Shown: positions 15,696 to 25,192, counted from the first letter of the stretch. The stretch: DNA of 49,238 nt from Candidatus Woesearchaeota archaeon (GCA_016929255.1 JAFGJH010000052.1:1-49238); one strand, 5' to 3'. Program-made: numbers and translations. The notes: generated from the sequence alone by a model not told the origin.

Positions 15696-16763
15696 ATGGA
15701 ATCAAAACATGAGGAGTCTGCTTCTGAAGAGCCTGACAAGGGCAATAACTCGAATAACTCCAAGAGCCCTTTCAAGATAGACAACAAGGACAAGGAGATA
15801 CTCCGCCTTCTCAATGAGAACGCGAGGCTGACATCCAAATCAATAGGTGCGAGCACCAACATCTCAAGGGAGGTTGCGGACTACCGAATCAAGAGGCTCA
15901 TGAAGAACGGCCTCATCTCAGGATACATTACGATAGTTAGCGACCATAAGCTGGGCTATGAGTCTTATGTGCTCCTGCTCCAGCTGCAGAACTACACGAT
16001 GGATGATGAAAGGAGGATAATTGATTTCCTCAAGAACCGCCCTCATACTAAATGGGTCCTCAAGTGCAGCGGTGACTGGGACATCCAGACCACGATAGTC
16101 GCAAAGAACAAGGGCCAGCTGGCCAGGGTGATAGATGAGATAGACAACTTCTGCGGAAAGAACCTTAGGAAGTATGACCTTGCGCTGGTCATCAACCTGC
16201 TCGTTCCCGAGAATCTTGCCTTCTTCCTGCCTAAGCAGACCCGCAGGCTCAATCTGAAGGATCTGCCCGTTGTTGAAAAGGAGGATGAGGGCAGTGCGAC
16301 CGACATCGACGACAAGGACAAGAAGCTGCTGAAGTCTGTCGCGGTCGATGCGAGGGCTCCGATAGTCAAGATTGCGCAGCAGATAGGCCTGTCTGCGGAT
16401 GCGACCAACCTGAGGATAAAGAAGCTGCAGAAGAGCGGGGTCATCAGGAAGTTCCAGACAGTCGTAGACCTTTCGACACTCAACTACCTGCTTTACTCAC
16501 TGTTCCTGAAGATAAACAACTACAGCCCGAAGAGGGAGAGCCAGATAAGGACTTTCTTCTATTCGCTTCCTAATGTGACTTTCGCCGAGAGGATAATAGG
16601 GAATTGGGACGTGCGCATCCAAGTCTCGTGCGCGCACCCGCAGGAGTTCGAGAAGATACTCCAGCAGATAAGGGAGTTCCTGTCTGCGGACCTGAAGTAT
16701 TACAATTTCGCTCTTATGCTCAAGGAATCCAAGAGGGTCTCGTACCCTGAAGGTATGGAATAG
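15696..16763 (+). CDS. Tandem Lrp/AsnC-family regulator (two units in one chain)
   Basis: The 355-residue protein repeats an Lrp-like layout twice. Unit 1 has a helix-turn-helix at about 30-80 (ILRLLNENARLTSKSIGAST, then VADYRIKRLMKNGLISGY) and a ligand/assembly domain at about 85-175 containing GDWDI. Unit 2 has its helix-turn-helix at about 205-255 (LLKSVAVDARAPIVKIAQQI, then LRIKKLQKSGVI) and a domain with GNWDV at 260-345. Normal Lrp proteins are about 150 residues and dimerise; here a dimer is effectively built into one chain. It is followed by a glycogen synthase gene, which may be a target. Confidence 0.85.
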   Translation: MESKHEESASEEPDKGNNSNNSKSPFKIDNKDKEILRLLNENARLTSKSIGASTNISREVADYRIKRLMKNGLISGYITIVSDHKLGYESYVLLLQLQNYTMDDERRIIDFLKNRPHTKWVLKCSGDWDIQTTIVAKNKGQLARVIDEIDNFCGKNLRKYDLALVINLLVPENLAFFLPKQTRRLNLKDLPVVEKEDEGSATDIDDKDKKLLKSVAVDARAPIVKIAQQIGLSADATNLRIKKLQKSGVIRKFQTVVDLSTLNYLLYSLFLKINNYSPKRESQIRTFFYSLPNVTFAERIIGNWDVRIQVSCAHPQEFEKILQQIREFLSADLKYYNFALMLKESKRVSYPEGME

Positions 16764-16848
16764 CTCAGGATCGCATAAATATACATCAGCCTGATTCAAT
16801 TTTTCATTTCCGATTCCAGAAATCTTTTTTAAAAAAAAGAGGTGAAGT

Positions 16849-18666
16849 ATGGGTAATCAGGACAGGTTCGTGTTTGAGGCCTCGTGGGAAGTCTGCCATA
16901 AGGTCGGTGGTATATATACTGTTGTAAAGTCAAAGGCAGCTCTCCTCAACGCAGCATACCCTAATTATTTTCTTATAGGCCCTTACTTCAAGGATCTTGC
17001 CGATCTAGAGGTTAATGAAGAGACCCTGCCGCACGGTTTCCAGGAGGTCTTTGACGAGCTCAGGAATGAAGGGATAGTCTGTCATTTCGGCAGGTGGCAG
17101 ATAAAAGGCAGTCCAAGGGTGATACTGATAGACTTCTCAGGCTACTGGCCCAGGAAGGACGCGATAAAGAAGATGCTTTGGGATAAGTTCCAGGTCGATT
17201 CGCTGTTCGCTGGCGGCGATTATGACGAGGCGATAGTCTGGTCTTCTGCTGCTGGCAGGTTCATCGAGCGCTTCATCCAGAAGAAGCAGGAGAGAGGTGA
17301 GAACAATTTCAAGTACGTGGCGCATTTCCACGAATGGCTCTCCGGCGGAGGCCTTCTACACCTGAAGAACAGCGGTGTGAAGGTAGGCACAGTATTCACG
17401 ACGCACGCTACTATGCTCGGCAGGACCATTGCGGGATCCGGACGCGACCTCTACGACGAGCTTGAGGGCATCAACCCTGAGGCCGAGGCGAAGAACTCAG
17501 GGATACAGGCTAAGCATACCACAGAGATGGCCTGTGCGCAGAACGCGGATGTGTTCACGACAGTCTCGGAGATAACTGGCATCGAGGCGGAGCACCTTCT
17601 CGGAAGGAAGCCTGATGTGCTGGTGCTGAACGGCCTCGACATCGAGAAGCTGCCGACCTATGAGGAGGCGGCATATAAGCACAGGCTGAACAGGGAGAAG
17701 ATACACAACTTCCTGAGGTATTATTTCCTCCCCTATTACTATTTTGACATAGAGGACACCCTCCTGCTTTTCATCGTCGGAAGGTATGAGTTCAAGAACA
17801 AGGGCATCGACCTGGTCATACAGGCTCTCGCAAGGCTGAATGAGAGGCTCAAGAAAGAGGAGTCGAAGCGTTCTGTGATATGCTTCATCTGGATACCGAG
17901 GGATGTCCACGGCGTCAGGAATGACATCTCGATAAACAAGTCTGCTTACAGCACCATCAGGGGATTTGTGGATGAGCACATACCCCGGATAGAGGAGAAT
18001 ATAGTGACCAACATAATCAAGAGCGGGCTTAAGAAGATTGATGTGAGCGCGATAGGCAATGATATCTTCGATGATGAGTTCAAGCACAACATCAAGAAGC
18101 TCGAGGTCAACTTCGCGAAGCAGGGCAACCCATCGCTCTCGACGCACAACATACCTAACGAGTATGATGACATAATAATAAGGACACTGACAGAGACAGG
18201 ACTTGACAACAAGGAGGATGACCCTGTTAAGGTGATATTCTATCCTATCTACCTTTCAGGCGTGGACGGCCTGACCGATCTGTCTTATTATGATGCGATG
18301 AACGCATGCCATCTGGGGCTTTTCCCGTCGTATTACGAGCCGTGGGGATACACCCCTCTGGAGTGCGCGGCCCTTGCTGTGCCTTCGATGACAAGCGACC
18401 TCGGCGGTTTCGGCAGGTTCCTGCTGCAGAAGACGACAGGCAATTCAGGCATCTATGTCCTGAAGAGGTACAAGAGGGACATGGAGGATGTCATGAAAGA
18501 GTTCACCGATGTCCTCTACAAGTTTGCGAAGTTCAACGCAAACGAGAGGGTGCAGCAGAAGATACTCGCAAAGGAGCTTGCCAATCTCGCCGATTGGAAG
18601 GAGCTGATAGTCAATTATTTCAACGCGCACGACCTTGCTATAAAGAAGGCCTTCGGCGGAAGCTGA
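16849..18666 (+). CDS. Glycogen synthase, GT3 family (copy 1)
   Basis: The 605-residue enzyme should add glucose from a nucleotide sugar to the growing glycogen chain. It starts with FEASWEVCHKVGGIYTVVKS (9-28), the donor-binding motif of GT3 glycogen synthases. It also has HFHEWLSGGG, THATMLGR, the central AQNADVFTTVSEITGIEAEHLLGR region (given only in part) and the C-terminal FPSYYEPWGYTPLECA with the catalytic Glu pair. GT3 is the animal/fungal-type family rather than bacterial GlgA (GT5). GAGGTGA lies at good spacing before the ATG. A paralogue is at 41697. It opens the run leading into glycolysis. Confidence 0.88.
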   Translation: MGNQDRFVFEASWEVCHKVGGIYTVVKSKAALLNAAYPNYFLIGPYFKDLADLEVNEETLPHGFQEVFDELRNEGIVCHFGRWQIKGSPRVILIDFSGYWPRKDAIKKMLWDKFQVDSLFAGGDYDEAIVWSSAAGRFIERFIQKKQERGENNFKYVAHFHEWLSGGGLLHLKNSGVKVGTVFTTHATMLGRTIAGSGRDLYDELEGINPEAEAKNSGIQAKHTTEMACAQNADVFTTVSEITGIEAEHLLGRKPDVLVLNGLDIEKLPTYEEAAYKHRLNREKIHNFLRYYFLPYYYFDIEDTLLLFIVGRYEFKNKGIDLVIQALARLNERLKKEESKRSVICFIWIPRDVHGVRNDISINKSAYSTIRGFVDEHIPRIEENIVTNIIKSGLKKIDVSAIGNDIFDDEFKHNIKKLEVNFAKQGNPSLSTHNIPNEYDDIIIRTLTETGLDNKEDDPVKVIFYPIYLSGVDGLTDLSYYDAMNACHLGLFPSYYEPWGYTPLECAALAVPSMTSDLGGFGRFLLQKTTGNSGIYVLKRYKRDMEDVMKEFTDVLYKFAKFNANERVQQKILAKELANLADWKELIVNYFNAHDLAIKKAFGGS

Positions 18667-18692
18667 ACAGAGATCTGTCTGGATTGATCAAG

Positions 18693-18910
18693 ATAACAAA
18701 GACCCGTCGCTAGGAACTACAGCTAAATCCCCGCAGGGATTTTGAGCATTACTTACGTTCCTCGCAACTGACGAGTCTGCGGAACGCCTGAAATGCATGC
18801 ATTTTGGCATGCCAAAATCGCTTCGCGATTTTGAGCATTGCAGATGGTGCGATCCATGCGAATGGCGCTACATCCTCGACTTTAAAGATGAGGTCTTGCA
18901 CCATTTTCAA
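18693..18910 (+). ncRNA. R1 structured intergenic element, copy 2
   Basis: This copy lies between glycogen synthase and gap. Bases 18775-18844 are identical to 208-277, and the 5' start ATAACAAAGAC is shared with 84-94. The first hairpin is AAATCCC-CGCA-GGGATTT (18725-18742) where copy 1 has AAAACGC-TAT-GCGTTTT, so the whole stem changed while pairing was kept. The terminal stem, 18838-18852 with 18896-18910, is kept with one mismatch. One A-T pair of copy 1 is replaced by T-A. An inner CCAT-GCGA-ATGG hairpin has a GNRA loop. It could lie in the gap 5' leader, but its likeness to the stand-alone copy 1 argues for an independent element. Confidence 0.65.
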
Positions 18911-18945
18911 TAAAGAAAGAGCAAGGTAAGGGAAGAGGTGGGAAG

Positions 18946-19959
18946 ATGATTAATGTCGCTATAAACGGTTTCGGGAGGATAGGGCGGATGGTGTTCAAGG
19001 CAGGGCTTGACGACCCTGACATCAACTTTGTGGTCATAAATGACCTGACTGACACGAAGACTCTCGCGCACCTGCTTAAGTATGATTCTGTCCACGGGAT
19101 ATTTCAGGGCAATGTCGACGCGGCTCCTGACGCGCTCATCGTGAACGGGAAGAAGGTGAGTGTCGTATCCGAGAAGGACCCTACCAAGCTCCCCTGGAAG
19201 AGGTTCGATGTGGATGTGGTGGTCGAGAGCACGGGCAGGTTCACTAAGAAGAGGGATGCGATGCTGCACATAACTGCGGGCGCTAAGAAGATCCTGGTCT
19301 CTGCCCCCTGCAAGTGCGATGCAGGAGAGGAGCCCGTGAAGACCATAGTCAGAGGCGTCAACGAGGACAGGCTGACCAAGGATGATATAATAGTGAGCAA
19401 TGCGTCTTGCACCACGAACTGCCTTGCGCCCATGGCCAAGGTGCTGGAGGACAACTTTGGCATCGAGAAGGGTTTCATGACGACTATACATGCTTACACC
19501 TCCGACCAGAGGCTTGTCGACGCGCCTCATGAGGACCTGAGGAGGGCGAGGTCTGCTGCGCTTTCGATAATCCCTACATCGACGGGCGCTGCGAAGGCCA
19601 TAGGAGAGGCTATCCCTAGCCTGAAAGGGAAGATGGACGGTTTTGCTGCGAGGGTGCCTGTGCCTGACGGTTCCCTGACAGACCTGACAGTCATCCTTAA
19701 GCAGGACGTGACGAAGGAGCAGGTCAATGAGCTGTTCAGGAACGTCGCTAATTTTCATCTCAAGGGAATACTGCTTTACTCTGAGGACGCTCTTGTGTCC
19801 TCTGACATCGTTGGCAACCCTCATTCGTGCATCTTCGACTCATCGATGACGAATGTTATCGACAAGAGGCTTGTTAAGGTGGTAGGCTGGTATGATAATG
19901 AGTGGGGATACTCGAAGAGGATGGTAGACCTGCTCAAGATAATGGCCGGGAAGGTCTGA
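18946..19959 (+). CDS. gap: Glyceraldehyde-3-phosphate dehydrogenase, type I
   Basis: The enzyme converts glyceraldehyde-3-phosphate to 1,3-bisphosphoglycerate. The 337-residue protein has the NAD-binding INGFGRIGRM (7-16), Asp33 in INDLTD (which favours NAD over NADP), the catalytic Cys155 in SNASCTTNC, the following TTIHAYTSDQ, and WYDNEWGYS near the C-terminus. This is the bacterial/eukaryotic type I enzyme, not the archaeal type II form, so the gene was probably acquired by transfer. GAGGTGGGAAG directly precedes the ATG. pgk follows 49 bases later. Confidence 0.96.
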   Translation: MINVAINGFGRIGRMVFKAGLDDPDINFVVINDLTDTKTLAHLLKYDSVHGIFQGNVDAAPDALIVNGKKVSVVSEKDPTKLPWKRFDVDVVVESTGRFTKKRDAMLHITAGAKKILVSAPCKCDAGEEPVKTIVRGVNEDRLTKDDIIVSNASCTTNCLAPMAKVLEDNFGIEKGFMTTIHAYTSDQRLVDAPHEDLRRARSAALSIIPTSTGAAKAIGEAIPSLKGKMDGFAARVPVPDGSLTDLTVILKQDVTKEQVNELFRNVANFHLKGILLYSEDALVSSDIVGNPHSCIFDSSMTNVIDKRLVKVVGWYDNEWGYSKRMVDLLKIMAGKV

Positions 19960-20008
19960 ACGCGCAAGCGGACAGCCAGAGGCAAAAGGTTTTTTGACGG
20001 TCTTGAAT

Positions 20009-21187
20009 ATGGAACTGCCCACCCTGCAGAATACTTACATAGGTAAGAAGAAGGTCCTTGTCAGGACAGGGTTCGATGTCCCTCTCGACGACAAAGGCAA
20101 TGTCATTGATGACAGCAGGATACGTGCTTCTGTGCCGACAATCAGCTATATTCTCGAGCATGGCGCAGAGCAGGTGATAATAATGACACATATCGGCAGG
20201 CCGAAGGAAAGGGAGCGCAGGCTCATGACAGGGAAGGTCGCTGCCAGGCTATCCGAGATCATCGGCGAGAAGGTTATACATCTTGAGGACTTCGGGGAGA
20301 ACGGTCTGCCTGACCCAAAAGTATGCAGGGTGGTGGTGCTGGAGAACCTGCGTTTCCATCCTGGCGAAAAGGACAAGGATCCTGCGAAGCGGGACGCGTT
20401 CGGAAGGATGCTGGCTTCGCTCGCGGATGTCTACGTGAATGACGCTTTCTCCAACTGCCACCGCGACCATGCTTCGATGACCTCCGTGCCCAAGTTCATC
20501 CCTGGCTGCGTCGGCCTCAGTGTCGAGAAGGAGGTTTCTATGATAAGCAGGGCAATTAAGGACCCTGAGAGGCCTTTTGTATCAATAATAGGCGGTGTAA
20601 AGGCTGACAAGCTCAACGCTGTTGCCAACCTCATCGACCGGGTGGACAGGATACTCATCGCCGGAGCCCTCGCTTTCGCTCTCCTCAAGAGGTTCGGCAG
20701 GGAGGTCGGCAGGACAAAGACAGATACTGAAGGTCTTGGGGCGTTCGATGCGCTGGTGGAGAGGATAAAAGACAATCCGAAAGTGATGCTTCCTGTAGAT
20801 GCAGTCCTTGCGGACAGGTTCGATGCCGGTGCCAGCTCAAAGGTCACGTCAGTTGACAGTATAGACCCTGGATGGATGGCGCTTGACATAGGTCCCGAGA
20901 CCATAAGGCGTTTCAGGGAGGTCATCGCCGGCGCGAAGACCATAATCTGGAACGGCCCGATAGGTGTGTTTGAGTTCGACAGGTTTGCGGGCGGCACCAG
21001 GGAGGTCGCCAATGCCCTTGCGGAGTCAGGCGCAATAACCATCGTCGGCGGCGGCGACTCAGGAGCTGCTGTTGAGAAGCTCGGGCTCAAGGACAGGCTG
21101 ACACTTGTCTCTTCTGGCGGCGGGGCTTCGCTTGAGCTCTTTGAGGGCAAGGAGCTTGTCGCTTTAAAAGCTCTTGTCAAGGAATAG
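20009..21187 (+). CDS. pgk: Phosphoglycerate kinase
   Basis: The enzyme transfers the acyl phosphate of 1,3-bisphosphoglycerate to ADP. The 392-residue protein has KKVLVRTGFDVPLD (RxDFNVP is typical; here TGFDVP), the THIGRPK substrate loop, VVVLENLRFHPGEKDKD, DAFSNCHRDHAS, IIGGVKADK, and the C-terminal IVGGGDSGAAVEKLG and SSGGGASLELFEG. I start at the ATG at 20009; a TTG at 19994 is in frame but lacks a better ribosome binding site. It is the second gene of the glycolytic run. Confidence 0.95.
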   Translation: MELPTLQNTYIGKKKVLVRTGFDVPLDDKGNVIDDSRIRASVPTISYILEHGAEQVIIMTHIGRPKERERRLMTGKVAARLSEIIGEKVIHLEDFGENGLPDPKVCRVVVLENLRFHPGEKDKDPAKRDAFGRMLASLADVYVNDAFSNCHRDHASMTSVPKFIPGCVGLSVEKEVSMISRAIKDPERPFVSIIGGVKADKLNAVANLIDRVDRILIAGALAFALLKRFGREVGRTKTDTEGLGAFDALVERIKDNPKVMLPVDAVLADRFDAGASSKVTSVDSIDPGWMALDIGPETIRRFREVIAGAKTIIWNGPIGVFEFDRFAGGTREVANALAESGAITIVGGGDSGAAVEKLGLKDRLTLVSSGGGASLELFEGKELVALKALVKE

Positions 21188-21245
21188 GAATCCGGGATAT
21201 GATTGCATAGAAAGTTATAAAAAAGAATAGGACAACTGTTGAGGC

Positions 21246-22223
21246 ATGGCTAAAAAGAGCGGGAAAAGAGGGCAGGGCGGCAAGTATGATGTCATATCCG
21301 TCGGTTCCGCTACTGTGGACTGTTTTGTCAGCGTCCCTTTTGACCTGGACCAGATAAAGCATGGGTCCAAATCGCTGATCAATGAGATCAAGCTTCTTAC
21401 AGGCGGCGGCGGGACGAATGTCGCTGTCGGGCTTTCAAGGCTCGGGCTCAGGACAGGCATCGTCTGCGAGGTAGGTGATGACCTTTCTGCGCACATAATA
21501 AAGAATGAGCTGGCGAAGGAGGGTGTGGACTTCCTTGTGAAGCAGCACTCCAGGCACCAGACGGCATATTCAGTGATAATCGAGGCCAAAGGCAAGGACC
21601 GGGCTATCCTGACATACAAGGGCGCGAGCAGCTTCCTGCACAGGGATGAGCTTCCTAAACACAGGCTCAGGGCAGATTGGTTCTATTTCGGGTCGTTGAT
21701 GGGCGCGTCTTTCGATACCATGAAGTACCTGGCGGGTTTCGCGAAGAGGAATGGCATAAGTATATATTTCAATCCAAGCAGCTACATGGTCAAGCAGGGC
21801 CAGGGATTCCTTAAGGGGGTCATATCCGCCACCGATGTCATCGCCATGAACAAGGAAGAGGCGCAGATGCTTCTCAAGAGCAGGTCGAAGAGAACTGACG
21901 AGCTCCTCAGAGGGCTGCACAGGCTCGGGCCGGGGATATGCGTTATCACCGACGGGAGCAGGGGAGTGTATGTTTATGACGGCAAGAGGTTCTACTCGCG
22001 CAGGCCCAGGAAGGTGAAGGCTGTCGACACGACCGGGGCAGGTGACGCGTTCGGCACAGGGTTCCTTGCAGGGCTGATCATGAAGAAGGAATCGACTGCC
22101 GAGAAGAGGATATTGTTCGCGATTGATTTCGGCATGGCTGACGCGGCGTCTGTCGTCATGTATGCCGGGACAAAGGCAGGGCTTCTGAGGAGGAAAGAGG
22201 CCTTGAAGAGGGTTGGTGGTTGA
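21246..22223 (+). CDS. PfkB-family sugar kinase
   Basis: This 325-residue kinase of the ribokinase/PfkB family phosphorylates a sugar or sugar phosphate with ATP. It has the N-terminal VGSATVDCFV and GGGGTNVAVGLSRLG signature and the C-terminal DTTGAGDAFGTGF with the catalytic Asp. Its place between pgk and fba, and the absence of another phosphofructokinase in the window, make fructose-6-phosphate a candidate substrate, but related kinases for ribose, fructose or nucleosides look alike. The family assignment is firm and the substrate is inferred. Confidence 0.87.
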   Translation: MAKKSGKRGQGGKYDVISVGSATVDCFVSVPFDLDQIKHGSKSLINEIKLLTGGGGTNVAVGLSRLGLRTGIVCEVGDDLSAHIIKNELAKEGVDFLVKQHSRHQTAYSVIIEAKGKDRAILTYKGASSFLHRDELPKHRLRADWFYFGSLMGASFDTMKYLAGFAKRNGISIYFNPSSYMVKQGQGFLKGVISATDVIAMNKEEAQMLLKSRSKRTDELLRGLHRLGPGICVITDGSRGVYVYDGKRFYSRRPRKVKAVDTTGAGDAFGTGFLAGLIMKKESTAEKRILFAIDFGMADAASVVMYAGTKAGLLRRKEALKRVGG

Positions 22224-22224
22224 T

Positions 22225-23142
22225 ATGCTTGTTACTAACAGGAAGCTTCAGGATGATGCCCAGAAGCGCGGGTATGCTGTCGGCGCTTTCAACGTGTATG
22301 ACATGGAATCTGTCCAGGCAGTGGCGAGGGCTGCTGAGCTTGAGAAGTCTCCTGCAATCATAGCGACGACAGAGGGTGCTATCGAGTACGCAGGGCACGA
22401 GTTCATCGCTGAGCTGATCGGGCTCGCGACAAGAAAGTCAAACATAACATACAGCATGCACCTCGACCATGGAAAGGACATGGACATAATCAGGAACTGC
22501 GTCAGGCTCGGCTACACTTCAGTCATGATTGATGCTTCGCATTACGAGTTCAAGAGGAACATACAGGTCACTAAGACCGTGGTCGCTCTTGCCCACAGGA
22601 AGGGAGTATCTGTGGAAGCTGAGCTCGGCACAATAGGAGGAGTTGAGGATTCTGTCTCTGCCAAGAGGATTCTGCTCACTGACCCGAGGGACGCGAAGGA
22701 GTTCGTCGAGAAGACAGGCTGTGACACGCTTGCTGTGGCCATCGGCACGAGCCATGGCGCCTACAAGTTTGCGACAAGGTCGAAGCTCGCGATTGACAGG
22801 CTCAAGGAGATCCGCAAGGCAGTGGATGTCCCGCTTGTCCTGCATGGCGCGTCAGGCATCCCGAGCTGGGTGGTCCGGAAAGCGAAGCTTTTCGGCGCTG
22901 TGCTTGGCAAGGCAAAGGGTGTCTCTGAAAGCGACATCAAGGCAGCCATCGCAAATGGGATAAGCAAGGTCAACATAGACTCTGACCTGCGCCTGACTTT
23001 TGACGCTGCTGTGCGCGAGGTGCTGAAGAAGCATCCTGAGGAGTTTGACCCGAGGCACATACTCGGCCCTGCGAAGGACGCCGTCACGAACATGGTCAGG
23101 TACAAGATGAGGCTGTTCGGCTCGTCCGGGAAAGCAAGATAA
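22225..23142 (+). CDS. fba: Fructose-bisphosphate aldolase, class II
   Basis: This zinc-dependent aldolase splits fructose-1,6-bisphosphate. The 305-residue protein has YAVGAFNVYDMESVQA near the start, the metal/catalytic HLDHGKDMDII, VSVEAELGTIGGVED, AVAIGTSHGAYKF and VPLVLHGASGI, all typical of class II. Most archaea use class I or the bifunctional aldolase/phosphatase, so this is another bacterial-style enzyme. The ATG at 22225 follows the kinase stop codon directly and a GGTGG motif. A GTG at 22213 in frame would overlap the kinase gene. Confidence 0.93.
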   Translation: MLVTNRKLQDDAQKRGYAVGAFNVYDMESVQAVARAAELEKSPAIIATTEGAIEYAGHEFIAELIGLATRKSNITYSMHLDHGKDMDIIRNCVRLGYTSVMIDASHYEFKRNIQVTKTVVALAHRKGVSVEAELGTIGGVEDSVSAKRILLTDPRDAKEFVEKTGCDTLAVAIGTSHGAYKFATRSKLAIDRLKEIRKAVDVPLVLHGASGIPSWVVRKAKLFGAVLGKAKGVSESDIKAAIANGISKVNIDSDLRLTFDAAVREVLKKHPEEFDPRHILGPAKDAVTNMVRYKMRLFGSSGKAR

Positions 23143-23225
23143 TCATCTTTATCCAGCATCCTCCTGCGGATGCAGGGCGGGTGGTGGGGGCCGGAAGGCG
23201 GGAATAGGAGATTTGGTTGATAAAT

Positions 23226-23921
23226 ATGGGTATTGTCGTCGTGAATTTCAAGGCATATGCTGAAGCGACCGGCCAGAGGGCTGTGGATCTCGCGAAGCTC
23301 TGCGAGAAGGTGGCGAAGGACACCAAGATGGAAGTCATCATCGCTGTGCAGAATGTTGACCTGTTCCACGTGTCGAGCGAGGTCTCGATACCGGTGTATG
23401 CGGAGCATATGGATCCGGTCAAGTACGGCGCTCACACAGGCAAGGACCTTCCCGAGGCGGTTGTTGAGAACGGCGCCACAGGTGTGCTGATTAACCATTC
23501 TGAGGACAGGGCGGGGCTCGCAGAGATTGAGGATGACATAAGGCGCGCCAAGGGCGTCGGCCTCCAGACGATTGTCTGCGCGCCGACTGCCTCGTCGAGC
23601 GAGGCCATTGCCGCGCTCAGCCCTGATTTCATAGCTGTCGAGCCTCCTGAACTCATCGGAGGCGATGTCTCTGTATCGAAGGCAAAGCCTGAACTGATAT
23701 CTGACACTGTGAAGCTCGTGCACAGGATTGACGAGAGGATACCTGTGCTGTGCGGAGCAGGCATAAAGGACCATGATGATGTGAGGATAGCTATGAATCT
23801 CGGGTGCAGGGGCATCCTTGTCGCTTCCGGGATCACCAAGGCCAAGGACCCTGAGAAGGCTCTGCTTGACCTGATAAGGGGCATGAAGAAAGAGAGGAAG
23901 AAGAGGGCAGGAACGGCGTAA
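23226..23921 (+). CDS. tpiA: Triosephosphate isomerase, archaeal type
   Basis: The enzyme interconverts dihydroxyacetone phosphate and glyceraldehyde-3-phosphate. The 231-residue protein is the short archaeal form. Substrate-binding NFK is at residues 7-9, the catalytic His91 is in NHSEDR, and the catalytic Glu139 is in VEPPELIGGD. The C-terminus has CGAGIKDHDDVRIAMNLG. A lysine/arginine-rich tail (MKKERKKRAG) ends it. It differs in origin from the bacterial-type gap and fba genes beside it. Confidence 0.95.
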   Translation: MGIVVVNFKAYAEATGQRAVDLAKLCEKVAKDTKMEVIIAVQNVDLFHVSSEVSIPVYAEHMDPVKYGAHTGKDLPEAVVENGATGVLINHSEDRAGLAEIEDDIRRAKGVGLQTIVCAPTASSSEAIAALSPDFIAVEPPELIGGDVSVSKAKPELISDTVKLVHRIDERIPVLCGAGIKDHDDVRIAMNLGCRGILVASGITKAKDPEKALLDLIRGMKKERKKRAGTA

Positions 23922-23942
23922 GACCTGAGGTAATATGCGAAG

Positions 23943-25148
23943 ATGATACATCTTGACATTTCACACCTGAAGATAAAGGATTATTCTCCGCTGAAGCCGA
24001 AGCTGGGCAGGATCAGCAGGAGGGAGTTCCCTCTTTTTGACAGGTACAAAGAGGACATGGCTGCGCTGAAGAAGGTCGTGGAGAGGTACCGCAGGTACGA
24101 CAGCCTGATAGTCATCGGTAACGGCGGCTCGAACACATCATTCAAGGCGTTCCACCAGGCCCTTGTCCCGCTCGGCTCGAAGAAGAGGTCTTTCATCCTC
24201 ACCACGATGGAGCCTGACCTCCTGAACAGTCTTAAGGAGGTGTTCCCGAGGAGGAAGACACTGGTAATGCCTATCAGCAAGTCCGGCACGACGATAGGCC
24301 TCATCGAGGCTATGCTCGCTTTCAAGGGATACAGGATGCTTCCCGTGACAGACCCCGGTGCTGGCGCGCTTTCTGTCATCGCAAAAAAAGAGGGGTTTGA
24401 CCTGGTTCCGCACCCGCCTGTCGGCGGCAGGTTCTCTGGCCTGACCTCTTCTGCTTTCGCCCCCGCACTGTTCTTCGGCATGGATATCGAGGCGATTGAC
24501 CGCGGCGCGAGGGAGATTTACAGGCAGTGCAACCCCTCCGTGCCGATAGAGAATAATCCTGCCCTGCAGCTTTCTGCTGCGCTTTTCATGCTGGAGAAGA
24601 AGGGGATTGATGAGCTCTTCTGCCCCATCTACTCGTCGAGGCTCAGCGGTTTCAGCAACCTGATAGTCCAGCTGTTCCACGAGTCCGTGTGCAAGAAAGG
24701 CAGGGGCCAGACCATCTACTGCGCAGAGGCTCCTGAGTCGCAGCACCACACGAACCAGCGCTTCTTCGGCGGCAAGAGGAATGTGGCTGGGCTTTTCCTG
24801 ACTGTGGAGAACCAGGAGGACAGAAGCTCCAAGGTCATCGTGCCTGATTCCATCAGGGACATAAAGGTCAGGGAGGGCGTTCTCAGGGACATCAACAATG
24901 TGCCTTATGCCAAGTCGCTTGAGTATGAGTTTAGGGGGACGTTCCAGGATGCGATCAAGAACAGGATACCGGTCATACACGTGAGCCTTGACAAGGTCAC
25001 TGCTTTCACAGTGGGCGAGTTCATCGGGTTCTGGCATTACGTCGCAGTTTACAGCGCATGGCTGCGTGATGTGGACGCCTTTGACCAGCCGCAGGTGGAG
25101 TCCAGCAAGGAGCTGAGCTTCAGGCTGAGGAAGGAGCATGATTTCTGA
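23943..25148 (+). CDS. pgi: Glucose-6-phosphate isomerase (classical PGI)
   Basis: The enzyme interconverts glucose-6-phosphate and fructose-6-phosphate. The 401-residue protein has the SIS fold: VIGNGGSNTSFKAF near residue 57, then PISKSGTTIGLIEA with the phosphate-binding SKSGTT, and a C-terminal domain with HYVAVYSAWLRDVDAFDQPQ split around the family's DQPQVE motif. It belongs to the PGI superfamily and not to the cupin-type PGI of Pyrococcus. It is shorter than E. coli PGI (about 550) and close to the compact bacterial forms. It is the last gene of the glycolytic run and converges on hydA. Confidence 0.93.
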   Translation: MIHLDISHLKIKDYSPLKPKLGRISRREFPLFDRYKEDMAALKKVVERYRRYDSLIVIGNGGSNTSFKAFHQALVPLGSKKRSFILTTMEPDLLNSLKEVFPRRKTLVMPISKSGTTIGLIEAMLAFKGYRMLPVTDPGAGALSVIAKKEGFDLVPHPPVGGRFSGLTSSAFAPALFFGMDIEAIDRGAREIYRQCNPSVPIENNPALQLSAALFMLEKKGIDELFCPIYSSRLSGFSNLIVQLFHESVCKKGRGQTIYCAEAPESQHHTNQRFFGGKRNVAGLFLTVENQEDRSSKVIVPDSIRDIKVREGVLRDINNVPYAKSLEYEFRGTFQDAIKNRIPVIHVSLDKVTAFTVGEFIGFWHYVAVYSAWLRDVDAFDQPQVESSKELSFRLRKEHDF

Positions 25149-25192
25149 ATTAATAACTTGCAGTGTGGCAGCTGCCTTTCGAAAAGAACAAT

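Noticed and set aside
22761-23951. 396-residue minus-strand ORF across fba and tpi
   Set aside because: It overlaps two clear glycolytic genes and has no recognisable domain.
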